DNA of 64,000 bases from Spongiibacter thalassae (GTDB lineage Bacteria > Pseudomonadota > Gammaproteobacteria > Pseudomonadales > Spongiibacteraceae): the NCBI RefSeq assembly GCF_012272835.1, contig NZ_JAAWWK010000004.1:186001-250000 (forward strand). Direction: 5' to 3'. A program made the position numbers and the translations under genes. The notes under the pieces were generated by a model. The model was not told where the DNA came from. It saw only the letters and a list, made by a program, of their open reading frames with translations, and made no database searches. Shown here piece after piece: positions 25,553 to 33,152 of this stretch. Within the stretch, counting starts at the first letter, position 1. Every line of letters begins with the position of its first letter.

Positions 25553-25766
25553 GAGTGGTTGTGACCCAGAAATAAACGTTGTAAGCATAGGGGCAAAAAT
25601 TTTAAAGAAAGTGGCAGATGAAAATCCGCCCTTAGATGCGATACTTTCTGACTGCTCTTCAGAGCTAAAAGTATCGATTGATCACATCATACTGTCGTTA
25701 GGTTGGTTGTTTTCAATTAAGGCCATTGGGTTTAATGGAGTAGAGGTTTTTATAAATGAAGCTTGA
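25542..25766 (+). CDS. ABC-3C system middle component
   Basis: 74 residues, start ATG 25542 within the end of the previous gene, stop 11 bases into the ATPase gene. The pattern of a short N-terminal loop, a helix (NVVSIGAKILKKV), a second helix region and a hydrophobic LSLGWLFSIKAIGF near the C-terminus fits the small middle components (MC6-like, about 75-80 residues) that bridge CTD protein and ATPase in ABC-3C systems. Size, position and tight overlaps are the main evidence. Confidence 0.65.
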   Translation: MIPRSGCDPEINVVSIGAKILKKVADENPPLDAILSDCSSELKVSIDHIILSLGWLFSIKAIGFNGVEVFINEA

Positions 25767-27447
25767 TAGCCTTGAAATAAAGATAAATAACGAAGTAAAA
25801 AGATTTGTTAAATTCAAACCTGGTCTTAACCTCGTCACAAACAAGCCAAATTCTGGTCGTACAGGTAACAGTGTAGGTAAATCAACACTATCACGAGTGG
25901 TTGATTTTCTAATGTTAGGAAGCATAGACAGCATTTACATTGACGAAGAGTTCAAAAAGCCAAATCTTGAGATAGAAACGCTATTTAAGAACAACATTGT
26001 AATTGCCTCTCTCAGCTTCTTTGACTACTCAAACAAAATAAATCAAATTTCTCGCTATTTATGTATTGATGACGAAGCCGAACCCGAATTCTGGATAAAT
26101 GGTGAAGTTGTTGAAGAAAAGGGATATGAGTCATTTATTCAGGATAAAATTTTTAATATATCTACTAGAAGACCTTCTGTCCGAGCTGTAGCACCGAAGT
26201 TCATTAGAAATGACAGCCACAGAATGTTAAGTACGACTAAGTTTCTTGATAAACGACAAGGCCCAAAAGATTATAGCGAACTTTTTTTATACCTTTTCGG
26301 TTTCAATAATACGTCTCTACTTACGGAGAAAAGAGATGCAACGAATCTGGTTAACAGGCGAAAAAGGAATTCCACATCGATTAATGCGCTAGTGAAAGAG
26401 CAAAAGCCGAAAAGTGAAATCAAGAAATATAAGGCAGATGCTAAAGAGCTAGAGGACAACCTTTTAACATTCGAGTATTCATCAGAATATTCAAACCCAA
26501 TAGAAAGACTTTCAGAGCTACAAGCAAAAGAAGACCGATATACCGAAGAACTTCTATCTATACAGCGAAAAGTAGACAACATAAATCACACTATAGAACT
26601 CTTATCTAAAGACAAAGATGGTTATTTGATTAACGAGCTTAAAGCTATATATAGCTTCTCCGGTGTCGCAATTGACGGAGCCTTACGAGAACTTGAAGAC
26701 GTCATTTTGTTCCATACAAACCTCGTTGAGAAAAAGAAGCACTTTCTTACGATTGATTTACCTAAATTGAATGAGGAGTCTGAAGGGCTTCAGGCAGAGC
26801 TAAGTTCAATAAGGAAAGATAAGTTACAAGTTTTTTCTGACATGAGGTCTAAGGAAAGCTTAGACAATGTGACTAAAAACCTGAAACGACTGGGTGAGCT
26901 TAAAGTTGAGCTTGGAAAGTTAGAAGGTCTAATGGAGCAGCAGTCCAAAGCAAAATCAGATCAAGCTGAAGCAGAAGCTCAATTGCAAAAGATCCTTGAG
27001 GCCATTTCCAAAGAAATTGATCATGTTTATGAGTTTGAGAAAAAATTTAACACATATTTAAGGTCTCTTACCAAAAGTCTTCACGATGAAGAATACAGCA
27101 TAGACTTAGATTTTAATAAGGATAGTGGTGCTTGCTCTATAGAACTCATTAACACGGCAACTAATCCTGAGGGCGGGAAGAAGAAAGCCGAAGTTATTGC
27201 TTTTGATTTTGCATATATACATGCCATCAATGAGTTAAAAATTAATCGCCCAAGCTTTATTTTCCATGACAGTATTGAGGATATTGACAAAAAACAAATT
27301 GAAGATATTCTCGACGAAGCAAACAAGCTTCCAGGCCAACAGATTCTGTCAATGCTATCAGATAAAATATCAGAAAAAACCTATAAGAAGGTATCCAGAA
27401 ATATAATCTTGTCTCTGGATGAGGATGAAAAATTCTTTTGTGTTTAA
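25756..27447 (+). CDS. ABC-3C ATPase, DUF2326/YydD-like SMC-type
   Basis: 563 residues. Walker A GNSVGKST at 37-44, long coiled coil from about residue 200 to 430, and a C-terminal DUF2326 domain with the Walker-B-like segment FIFHDSIEDID near residue 500. This head-coil-head design is that of YydD-like SMC/Rad50-type ATPases, the motor of ABC-three-component systems that are predicted to detect invading nucleoprotein and trigger an effector. In the Walker B region the usual DE is DS, as in other DUF2326 proteins. It is the last of three overlapping genes and is AT-rich and Lys/Asn-rich against its chromosomal neighbours, a sign of transfer. An attC-like site follows its stop by six bases. 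Confidence 0.83.
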   Translation: MKLDSLEIKINNEVKRFVKFKPGLNLVTNKPNSGRTGNSVGKSTLSRVVDFLMLGSIDSIYIDEEFKKPNLEIETLFKNNIVIASLSFFDYSNKINQISRYLCIDDEAEPEFWINGEVVEEKGYESFIQDKIFNISTRRPSVRAVAPKFIRNDSHRMLSTTKFLDKRQGPKDYSELFLYLFGFNNTSLLTEKRDATNLVNRRKRNSTSINALVKEQKPKSEIKKYKADAKELEDNLLTFEYSSEYSNPIERLSELQAKEDRYTEELLSIQRKVDNINHTIELLSKDKDGYLINELKAIYSFSGVAIDGALRELEDVILFHTNLVEKKKHFLTIDLPKLNEESEGLQAELSSIRKDKLQVFSDMRSKESLDNVTKNLKRLGELKVELGKLEGLMEQQSKAKSDQAEAEAQLQKILEAISKEIDHVYEFEKKFNTYLRSLTKSLHDEEYSIDLDFNKDSGACSIELINTATNPEGGKKKAEVIAFDFAYIHAINELKINRPSFIFHDSIEDIDKKQIEDILDEANKLPGQQILSMLSDKISEKTYKKVSRNIILSLDEDEKFFCV

Positions 27448-27452
27448 ACGAA

Positions 27453-27519
27453 AGCCAACAAATCAAAATACTCGGACAATTAAGCTGTCGCTCCCGCGCC
27501 CCAAAACACGGCGTTATAC
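27453..27519 (+). other. attC-like cassette recombination site (degenerate)
   Basis: Just after the ATPase stop: AGCCAAC (27453-27459, R''-like RYYYAAC), inner CGGACA and TGTCGCTCC blocks, and GGCGTTATAC with the core GTTATAC (27513-27519). The order and 67-bp length are those of a short attC, and the GCGTTATAC ending is common in marine chromosomal integrons. Complementarity between the outer arms is poor beyond the AAC/GTT cores, so it is probably a decayed site. Confidence 0.42.
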
Positions 27520-27538
27520 CCCCGTGTGCCCCACAACT

Positions 27539-27732
27539 TGTAGACACCTCCCAGTAGTTATATAAACCTATTTGGAGGTGTAAAATGGCACGTAAAGGAA
27601 CCCCGCTTTCACCCAGGAATTTCGTCGGGAAGCAGTAAAGAGGTCAGAGAAGCCCGGCGTCACTCAAGCCCAGGTAGCAAAAGAATTGGGTGTAAGTGCT
27701 CAGCATTACGCTTCAGTCGGAAAATCATGGCG
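27539..27732 (+). mobile_element. Left-end fragment of an IS3-type insertion sequence
   Basis: Begins at TGTAGACACCTCC (27539-27551), a possible terminal repeat whose ACACCTCC is complementary to GGAGGTGT at 27574-27581, just before an orfA start. It continues into an orfA-like remnant and stops where the YoeB gene ends. No right end, orfB or target duplication can be seen. Confidence 0.6.
27585..27732 (+). pseudogene. IS3-family transposase OrfA fragment
   Basis: After ATG 27585 two frame changes are needed, but the pieces read RFTQEFRREAVKRSEKPGV and TQAQVAKELGVSAQHY, the helix-turn-helix of an IS3 OrfA. An extra C after CGCTTT breaks the frame and gives an early TAA at the GlnAla codons. 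Only about 50 codons remain. It is inactive. Confidence 0.7.
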
Positions 27733-27747
27733 GCGTTTTTCGCTAGG

Positions 27748-28002
27748 TCAGTAGTGGTAGAGAAGCTGGGCAATAAACAGGAAATCTTGATGGATTTTAT
27801 AAACCATTCGTTGCTCGTCGTTAATCCTTCGAGACCAATATCCCGAAAGGGCATGTTTCAGCGGCTCCGGCTTTCCAATGCCTTCGAATGGCTCTCGTTT
27901 GATTTCCTTTATAAGGGTATTAATGCGTTTCAGTATCTGCTTGTCGGTTTTTTGCCAGAACAGGTAATCTTCCCATGCCTTCTCCGCAAAAATTAATTTC
28001 AC
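27748..28002 (-). CDS. yoeB: YoeB-type toxin, ribosome-dependent mRNA endonuclease
   Basis: 84 residues, the same length as E. coli YoeB. The catalytic residues described for YoeB are all in register: Glu46 (KPEPLK), Arg65 (DEQRMVY), and the C-terminal His83-Tyr84 (LLYHY). Trp10 and the LFWQK region also match. The start overlaps the antitoxin stop by four bases. With the residues intact, the toxin should be active and the module should stabilise the surrounding island; that last point is inference. It is on the opposite strand to the ABC-3C genes. Confidence 0.93.
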   Translation of the reverse strand: MKLIFAEKAWEDYLFWQKTDKQILKRINTLIKEIKREPFEGIGKPEPLKHALSGYWSRRINDEQRMVYKIHQDFLFIAQLLYHY

Positions 28003-28250
28003 TCAAGCAGTTCCTTTTCATGCCCTTTGCCATCCTCAAGCTCGGAAATAGACTCCATCAGGCGTCGCGTATTTTTGGGGCTCCTGAGCAGATATGCCGT
28101 TTCTTCCAAGGCTTGGTAGTCGTCCATAGAAATCATGACAACGGCACCTTCGCCCTTTCGAGTAATCGCAATGGGGGCATGGTCGTTACAGACCTTCTCC
28201 ATAGTTTTAGCCAAGTTGCTCCTGGCGGCGGTATAGCTAATGCTTTCCAT
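27999..28250 (-). CDS. yefM: YefM-type antitoxin
   Basis: 83-residue Phd/YefM antitoxin that binds YoeB and represses its own operon. The N-terminus MESISYTAARSNLAKTME and RKGEGAVVMISMDDYQALEETAYLL are canonical. I use ATG 28250; a longer open frame to 28358 lacks family similarity and would cover the operator. It overlaps yoeB by four bases (ATGA), the usual coupling. Confidence 0.93.
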   Translation of the reverse strand: MESISYTAARSNLAKTMEKVCNDHAPIAITRKGEGAVVMISMDDYQALEETAYLLRSPKNTRRLMESISELEDGKGHEKELLE

Positions 28251-28259
28251 CGACTTTTC

Positions 28260-28285
28260 CTGTACATGTACAACAATACGTACAG
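28260..28285 (-). promoter_or_regulatory. YefM-YoeB operator
   Basis: TGTACATGTACA (28261-28272) is a perfect palindrome, followed by a second half TACGTACAG; CTGTAC (28260-28265) and GTACAG (28280-28285) also form an inverted pair. YefM of E. coli is known to bind paired palindromes with a TGTACA core next to its promoter; here it lies ten bases upstream of the yefM start. Confidence 0.7.
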
Positions 28286-28472
28286 AAGTATAGCCGCGCG
28301 CAACAAGCACAGGCAAGCGCCCCGTGAGCATCACCCGCTTTAACGGACAGCAAATCACCGTTTGTTTAAAGAGGTGCTCCAGCAGCCGTTGCGGTAAGCA
28401 TTAAATACCTTTCAGAAGAAAATCGAGCGCTGAACTAATGACCGAACGGGCCCACTCCTTTAGGATAGCCCC

Positions 28473-29861
28473 ATGAGTTTTCCAAGCGATATCGAAGCCG
28501 CACTGGGCAAGTTGGTGGGCCTGTTGTGGGGGCCACCACTGGTGACCTTGCTGGTTGGCGGTGGCCTATTCTTTCTGCTGTATTCCCGTGGTCTGCCCTA
28601 TCGCCACTTTGGTCAAAGTGTGCGTTTGCTGTTTACCCGTGCCGATAGCCGCGACCCCGGACAGCTGTCCCACTTTCAGGCGCTCAGCACCGCACTGTCG
28701 GGCACTCTGGGAATGGGCAATATCTCCGGTGTCGCGCTGGCCATTGCAATGGGTGGTCCCGGCGCTATTTTCTGGATGTGGGTGAGCGCCCTGCTGGGCG
28801 TTGCCACCAAGTTCTACACCTGCACCCTGGCGGTAATGTATCGCGGGCAGGACAGCGAGGGCGAATGGCAGGGCGGGCCGATGTATGTCATTCGCGAGGG
28901 CTTGGGCCGACGCTGGCGTCCCCTGGCTTATTTTTTTGCGGTGGCGGGCCTGCTCGGCACAATGCCGATTTTTCAGGTAAACCAGCTAGTGCAGGTACTG
29001 CGGGACACCCTCGCGATACCCGCAGGGCTGACCACCGCGGACCAGCACCTGTCCTTCGATTTCACCGTTGGTGTGGTGATCGCCGCCTTGATGTTAATGG
29101 TGTCTACCGGGCGTTTACCGCGCCTGGGCAAGGTTACCAGCTGGTTAGTGCCATCAATGGTGGGTGGCTATCTGCTGCTCACTGGCTACGTGTTACTCAA
29201 CCACCTCGCTGAGATTCCCAGTGCCCTGGCATTGATTGTCAGCGATGCCTTTTCGGGCAACGCGGTCGCCGGTGGCGCACTGGGCACGGTGATTATTACC
29301 GGCATCCGCCGCGCGGCCTTTTCCAATGAAGCGGGTATTGGCACCGAGGCAATGGCCCACGGTGCCGCTCGCACCCGTGAGCCGGTGCGGGAGGGGCTGG
29401 TTGCCATGCTGGGGCCGGTGATCGACACGCTGATTGTGTGCACCTGCACCGCGCTGGTGATTTTAATCAGCGGTGTGTGGCAAGAGGGCAACCACGATGG
29501 CGTCACTCTCACAGCCACCGCCTTTGGTCAGCTTTTTCCGACAGGAGGCGCCGGTATTCTCGCCGTGCTGGTCAGCCTGTTGAGTCTGAGTACGGTGTTT
29601 ACCTTCTGGTATTACGGCAGCAAATGCCTTGGGTTTCTGATTGGCGCGCGCTACCAACACCTCTATATCTGGTTCTATCTGCTGTTGATCGTGGCCGGTG
29701 CGGTGGCGTCCCTGCAACTGGTGGTCAACCTTATCGACTCCATGTACGCCCTGATGGCTATTCCCACCATAACGGCAGCCCTGCTATTGGCGCCCAAGGT
29801 CAACGCGGCGGCGCGCAGGTATTTCGCCGCCGGCTCGCCGTCATCAGTGCCTGATGCATAA
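28473..29861 (+). CDS. AGCS-family sodium:alanine/glycine symporter
   Basis: 462-residue inner-membrane amino acid carrier. Signature segments: LSGTLGMGNISGVALAIAMG (about residues 75-94), GPGAIFWMWVSALLGVATKF, RRAAFSNEAGIGTEAMAHGA (about 279-298). About ten hydrophobic helices. It is the first core-type, GC-rich gene after the island. Its last 62 bases overlap the 3' end of the convergent DUF1461 gene. Substrate (alanine or glycine, Na+ driven) is from the family. Confidence 0.93.
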   Translation: MSFPSDIEAALGKLVGLLWGPPLVTLLVGGGLFFLLYSRGLPYRHFGQSVRLLFTRADSRDPGQLSHFQALSTALSGTLGMGNISGVALAIAMGGPGAIFWMWVSALLGVATKFYTCTLAVMYRGQDSEGEWQGGPMYVIREGLGRRWRPLAYFFAVAGLLGTMPIFQVNQLVQVLRDTLAIPAGLTTADQHLSFDFTVGVVIAALMLMVSTGRLPRLGKVTSWLVPSMVGGYLLLTGYVLLNHLAEIPSALALIVSDAFSGNAVAGGALGTVIITGIRRAAFSNEAGIGTEAMAHGAARTREPVREGLVAMLGPVIDTLIVCTCTALVILISGVWQEGNHDGVTLTATAFGQLFPTGGAGILAVLVSLLSLSTVFTFWYYGSKCLGFLIGARYQHLYIWFYLLLIVAGAVASLQLVVNLIDSMYALMAIPTITAALLLAPKVNAAARRYFAAGSPSSVPDA

Positions 29862-30543
29862 GCACAAACAGCAGCAGCGCCAGTAGCAACAGGGTGACAC
29901 CAATATATAAAAACAGATCAGGGGCCTTCATCATCGTCGACATCAGCGAGTCCTGGTAATAGAAAAACCACTGATGGTCGTCGGGAAAGACCCAGCGGTG
30001 GGCGGCGTAGAAGATTTCCACCCAGCCCACCGACAGGATGGCAATCACCGCTATTGCAATGGCGCCTGAGTAAAGCCACAGCAGGCGGCGATAGCCCGGG
30101 AACGCCCAGCGGCGGTAGAGAAATAACACCACCACCCCCAACCACAGGGCCACCACCCAGGGCTTCAGAGTTTGTGTTGTCGTCACCAGGTTGGCCACGT
30201 CCTGCAGATGAATAATTTCCGCCCGGTGCAACAGGGGCACTGGCTGCCCCGATGGGCCGGTATAGTGAATATCCGCCAAGCCCTCGCCGCCATTTGATAT
30301 CGCTCGGCAAATCTCGCCAAACACGGCCAGGCGCTCTGCCCGCTCAGTATCTTCAAAACCCTGACGGTAGCGATTCTGCGGCCCCATCTCGGCAATATTC
30401 TCGGCGATGCCGACATTGTCGTGCCAGAAGCCATAAAAGAAATCTACCGACAACAGCGCGTGCCAACTCATGTAGAGACACACCAGCAAGGTTAGCGCGC
30501 TGTAAAGAAATTGCCGGAGTGGCGCGATCAGGCGATTCTGCAT
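29800..30543 (-). CDS. DUF1461 (TIGR01906-like) integral membrane protein
   Basis: 247 residues from ATG 30543 (MQNRLIAPLRQFLYS); the frame continues to 30768 without family similarity and would overlap the divergent CPBP gene. Membrane segments near residues 12-32, 105-122, 132-152 and 200-222. The segment HRAEIIHLQDVANLV (about 88-102) before the second helix is typical of this family. Function unknown. Its 3' end overlaps that of the AGCS gene on the other strand by 62 bp. Confidence 0.78.
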   Translation of the reverse strand: MQNRLIAPLRQFLYSALTLLVCLYMSWHALLSVDFFYGFWHDNVGIAENIAEMGPQNRYRQGFEDTERAERLAVFGEICRAISNGGEGLADIHYTGPSGQPVPLLHRAEIIHLQDVANLVTTTQTLKPWVVALWLGVVVLFLYRRWAFPGYRRLLWLYSGAIAIAVIAILSVGWVEIFYAAHRWVFPDDHQWFFYYQDSLMSTMMKAPDLFLYIGVTLLLLALLLFVLMHQALMTASRRRNTCAPPR

Positions 30544-30739
30544 GGGCTTGCGATCCAGATTGAGTGCAAAAGCCGGGCATAGCAGGCTACTGCCGCCGGC
30601 GGCGATACCATAGAATAACCGCTGCTCCCGCAGGAAACACCTGCCCCTAGAATGTTCACCAGCCAGGAAGCCGGTTTTGACCACAACCCGACGCCTACAG
30701 CCCGCCGCCATTCTCAGATGGCTCCATCCACGGCAAATT

Positions 30740-31546
30740 ATGGCCGCATTGGACGACATCGACGCCACGGCCCCCAGCTATACCATGAGCCGCCCAGCCG
30801 CCCTGCGCCGAGTGTTTGCAGTGCTTGCCTGTATATCCCTGTGCCTGCTGCTGATTCACTATGTGAAGTTTTCCAATGTTTTTGTCGAGACCACGGCTCT
30901 GCTCAGCCGCTGGCAGGATCTCCCGGCCAACCACTATTACATGATTCTGCGGCGCTTGGGCTTTCTGGAGCTGGCGGGCTATGCCTGGTGGACGGCCTGG
31001 CATGTCGTCGGTTATCTGTTAATACCGGCCCTGCTGATTAAACTGCTGTGGAAGGACAGGGTTCGGGATTACGGTTGGCGCTGGAACGACACCGGCAAAC
31101 ACTGGGCCGGTTACGCCTTGCTGCTGTCGCCGATTTTGCTGTTTGTGGTTATCGCTTCGTTTAACCGCGATTTTCTTGCCCACTACCCCTTCTACAAACA
31201 AAGCGGGCGCAGCTGGTTTGATTTTATCGCCTGGGAGGCGCTCTATCTCTGCCAATTCCTCTGCCTTGAGTTTTTCTTTCGCGGCTTTTTTCTCCAGGCA
31301 TTGCGCCCGGCTATCGGTGCCAATGCTGTATGGGTGATGTGCGTGCCCTATTTGATGATCCACTTTCCCAAGCTGTGGCCCGAGGCCTTCGGCGCGATTT
31401 CCTTCGGCCTGTTCCTGGGCATCCTCGCCCTTCGCTCTCGCTCCATTTGGGGAGGGTTTTTCGTCCACGCCGGTATTGCCGTGGGCATGGATGTGGCCTC
31501 GCTGGTGCAACAGGACAAATTGCCCTCGGTATTCTGGCCGTTCTAG
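30740..31546 (+). CDS. CPBP-family intramembrane protease
   Basis: 268 residues from ATG 30740 (an ATG at 30677 is an alternative). CPBP/Abi motifs: LEFFFRGFFLQAL (EExxxR-like; here the first Glu is followed by FFFR), MIHFPK, and FGLFLGILALRSRSIWGGFF with HAGIA. These supply the usual Glu/Arg, His and His residues of glutamic-type intramembrane proteases. At least six hydrophobic helices. Natural substrate unknown. Divergent from the DUF1461 gene with a 196-bp gap. Confidence 0.83.
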   Translation: MAALDDIDATAPSYTMSRPAALRRVFAVLACISLCLLLIHYVKFSNVFVETTALLSRWQDLPANHYYMILRRLGFLELAGYAWWTAWHVVGYLLIPALLIKLLWKDRVRDYGWRWNDTGKHWAGYALLLSPILLFVVIASFNRDFLAHYPFYKQSGRSWFDFIAWEALYLCQFLCLEFFFRGFFLQALRPAIGANAVWVMCVPYLMIHFPKLWPEAFGAISFGLFLGILALRSRSIWGGFFVHAGIAVGMDVASLVQQDKLPSVFWPF

Positions 31547-31625
31547 GGCCCGGCCTCGTCATACGCCTGTAATCGACTTCGTGTTCAATCAATAACTTTG
31601 GGATTGTTGTTTCTACACGAGGCCT

Positions 31626-33152
31626 ATGCAGATTCGTCACACCCTGGGTCAGCTGCTGGCCACGCTGTTGCTCAGGATTCGTCAGTTGCACCAGATGATT
31701 CGCGGCGCCGACCTCACCGACGAGGTGACACTGAGCCTGGCCAGCCACCAACCGGTTGCGCGCACCGACCCCCGCTACCTGTCCTTCTCCATTGATATTT
31801 CTGTGTTGGCCGGCGGCTTTTGGTGGGAGGGTGCCCTCGATGTAAAACGCGGATTAGGCACTCTGCGGGTGCCACCCCTGAGCCTCACCTCTAAAAAACT
31901 CGACAAGCTGGTACAGTTACTCGGGCCAGCCTACCTGCGCATAGGCGGCTCGGAAGCGGATAAAATTCACTATTTCAACAAGCCAGAGGACGATGAGGAC
32001 GCGCTGGTACTGACCCACCAGCAGTGGGATGAGCTGCACGACTTTATTCGCCGCAATCAGCTGCAACTGATTTTTACCTGTAAGTACGGCCTGTTCAATC
32101 GACGACAGCAGGGGCGCTGGCAGGGAGATGAGCTAGTCGCTCTGCTGGAGTACACCCGCGCCAAGGGCTATAACGTTGAGGTGTTCGAGCTCGGCAACGA
32201 ACTCAATGCCTACTGGGCCTTCCACGGCCTCACCTCACAGCCCCGCGCACACAACCTTGCCCGGGACTACGACCGGTTCAGCGCGCTGGTTCACAGCCTG
32301 TTCCCCGAGGCGAAAATCTCCGGGCCGGGCAGTGCCTTCTGGCCCAAGCTCGGAGAAACCGTCAAACCCCTCAGCAATATCACACCGCGCTTTTTGGCCT
32401 CGCTGAATACCCGACTGGATATCGTCGACTGGCACTACTACCCCTTTCAGAGCGACCGCAGCCCGGTGCGCACCCGTCGCGCCCGTATCGAACACCTTAT
32501 CGACCCCAAATCCTTTGAGTACTTTCGGCGTTACAGCCATCGTCTCAGCGCCCTGCGCGACCGTTTTCAACCCGAGGCCGAACTGTGGACCGGCGAGACC
32601 GGCTCTGCCCAGTGCGGTGGCCAGCCGGAGCTGTCCGACCGCTGGATTTCCAGCTTCTGGTGGGCTGACCAACTGGGCATGGGCGCGCGACTGGGGCAGA
32701 AAGTCATGGTGAGACAGTCATTGCTTGGCGGCGACTACGGAATGATCGCAAGGCTTACCCTGAAACCTCGCCCGGATTATTGGGTGAGCTGGCTGTGGGG
32801 CCAGCTCATGGGGCAAAATGTTTACGCCATCGACAGCAGCGACCCGGCCCTGCGCAGCTATTTACACGACCGGCCGGACAACAGCGGCCAAACGCTGATG
32901 CTGATTAACCTCAAGGCCCACTGCGTTAGCGCACACCTCCCAGCAGAACTCCGTAGTCGTATCAGCCACGGCTACGAAATGACGGCCAAGCGTCTGACCG
33001 GGCGGCGGGTGAGAATCAACGACAAAAAAGTGCGCTTCAAGGGCGGCGCCGTCCGCCTCGATCAATTTCCACAGAAGACCTTCAGCGGTACTCTGGCGGC
33101 TTATAGCATCAGTTTCTGGTGTTGTAACATCGACCCTGAGCCCGATACCTAG
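31626..33152 (+). CDS. GH79-like (heparanase-type) glycoside hydrolase
   Basis: 508 residues. RIGGSEADKIHYF (about residues 104-116), ELGNELNAYW with the acid/base Glu (about 192-201), and the nucleophile segment WTGETGSAQCGGQPELSDRW (about 320-339) are the hallmarks of GH79 heparanase/glucuronidase-type clan-A TIM barrels; the C-terminal beta-sandwich follows. The N-terminus has no obvious signal peptide, which is odd for an enzyme acting on polysaccharide. Its stop overlaps by four bases with the stop of the convergent secreted protein. Substrate unknown; glucuronic-acid-containing glycans are usual for the family. Confidence 0.85.
   Translation: MQIRHTLGQLLATLLLRIRQLHQMIRGADLTDEVTLSLASHQPVARTDPRYLSFSIDISVLAGGFWWEGALDVKRGLGTLRVPPLSLTSKKLDKLVQLLGPAYLRIGGSEADKIHYFNKPEDDEDALVLTHQQWDELHDFIRRNQLQLIFTCKYGLFNRRQQGRWQGDELVALLEYTRAKGYNVEVFELGNELNAYWAFHGLTSQPRAHNLARDYDRFSALVHSLFPEAKISGPGSAFWPKLGETVKPLSNITPRFLASLNTRLDIVDWHYYPFQSDRSPVRTRRARIEHLIDPKSFEYFRRYSHRLSALRDRFQPEAELWTGETGSAQCGGQPELSDRWISSFWWADQLGMGARLGQKVMVRQSLLGGDYGMIARLTLKPRPDYWVSWLWGQLMGQNVYAIDSSDPALRSYLHDRPDNSGQTLMLINLKAHCVSAHLPAELRSRISHGYEMTAKRLTGRRVRINDKKVRFKGGAVRLDQFPQKTFSGTLAAYSISFWCCNIDPEPDT

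Noticed and set aside
28287-28440. Possible second attC (CGCAACAAGC ... TTAACGG) between yefM and the symporter
   Set aside because: No GTTRRRY core at the proper distance and no complementary arms.
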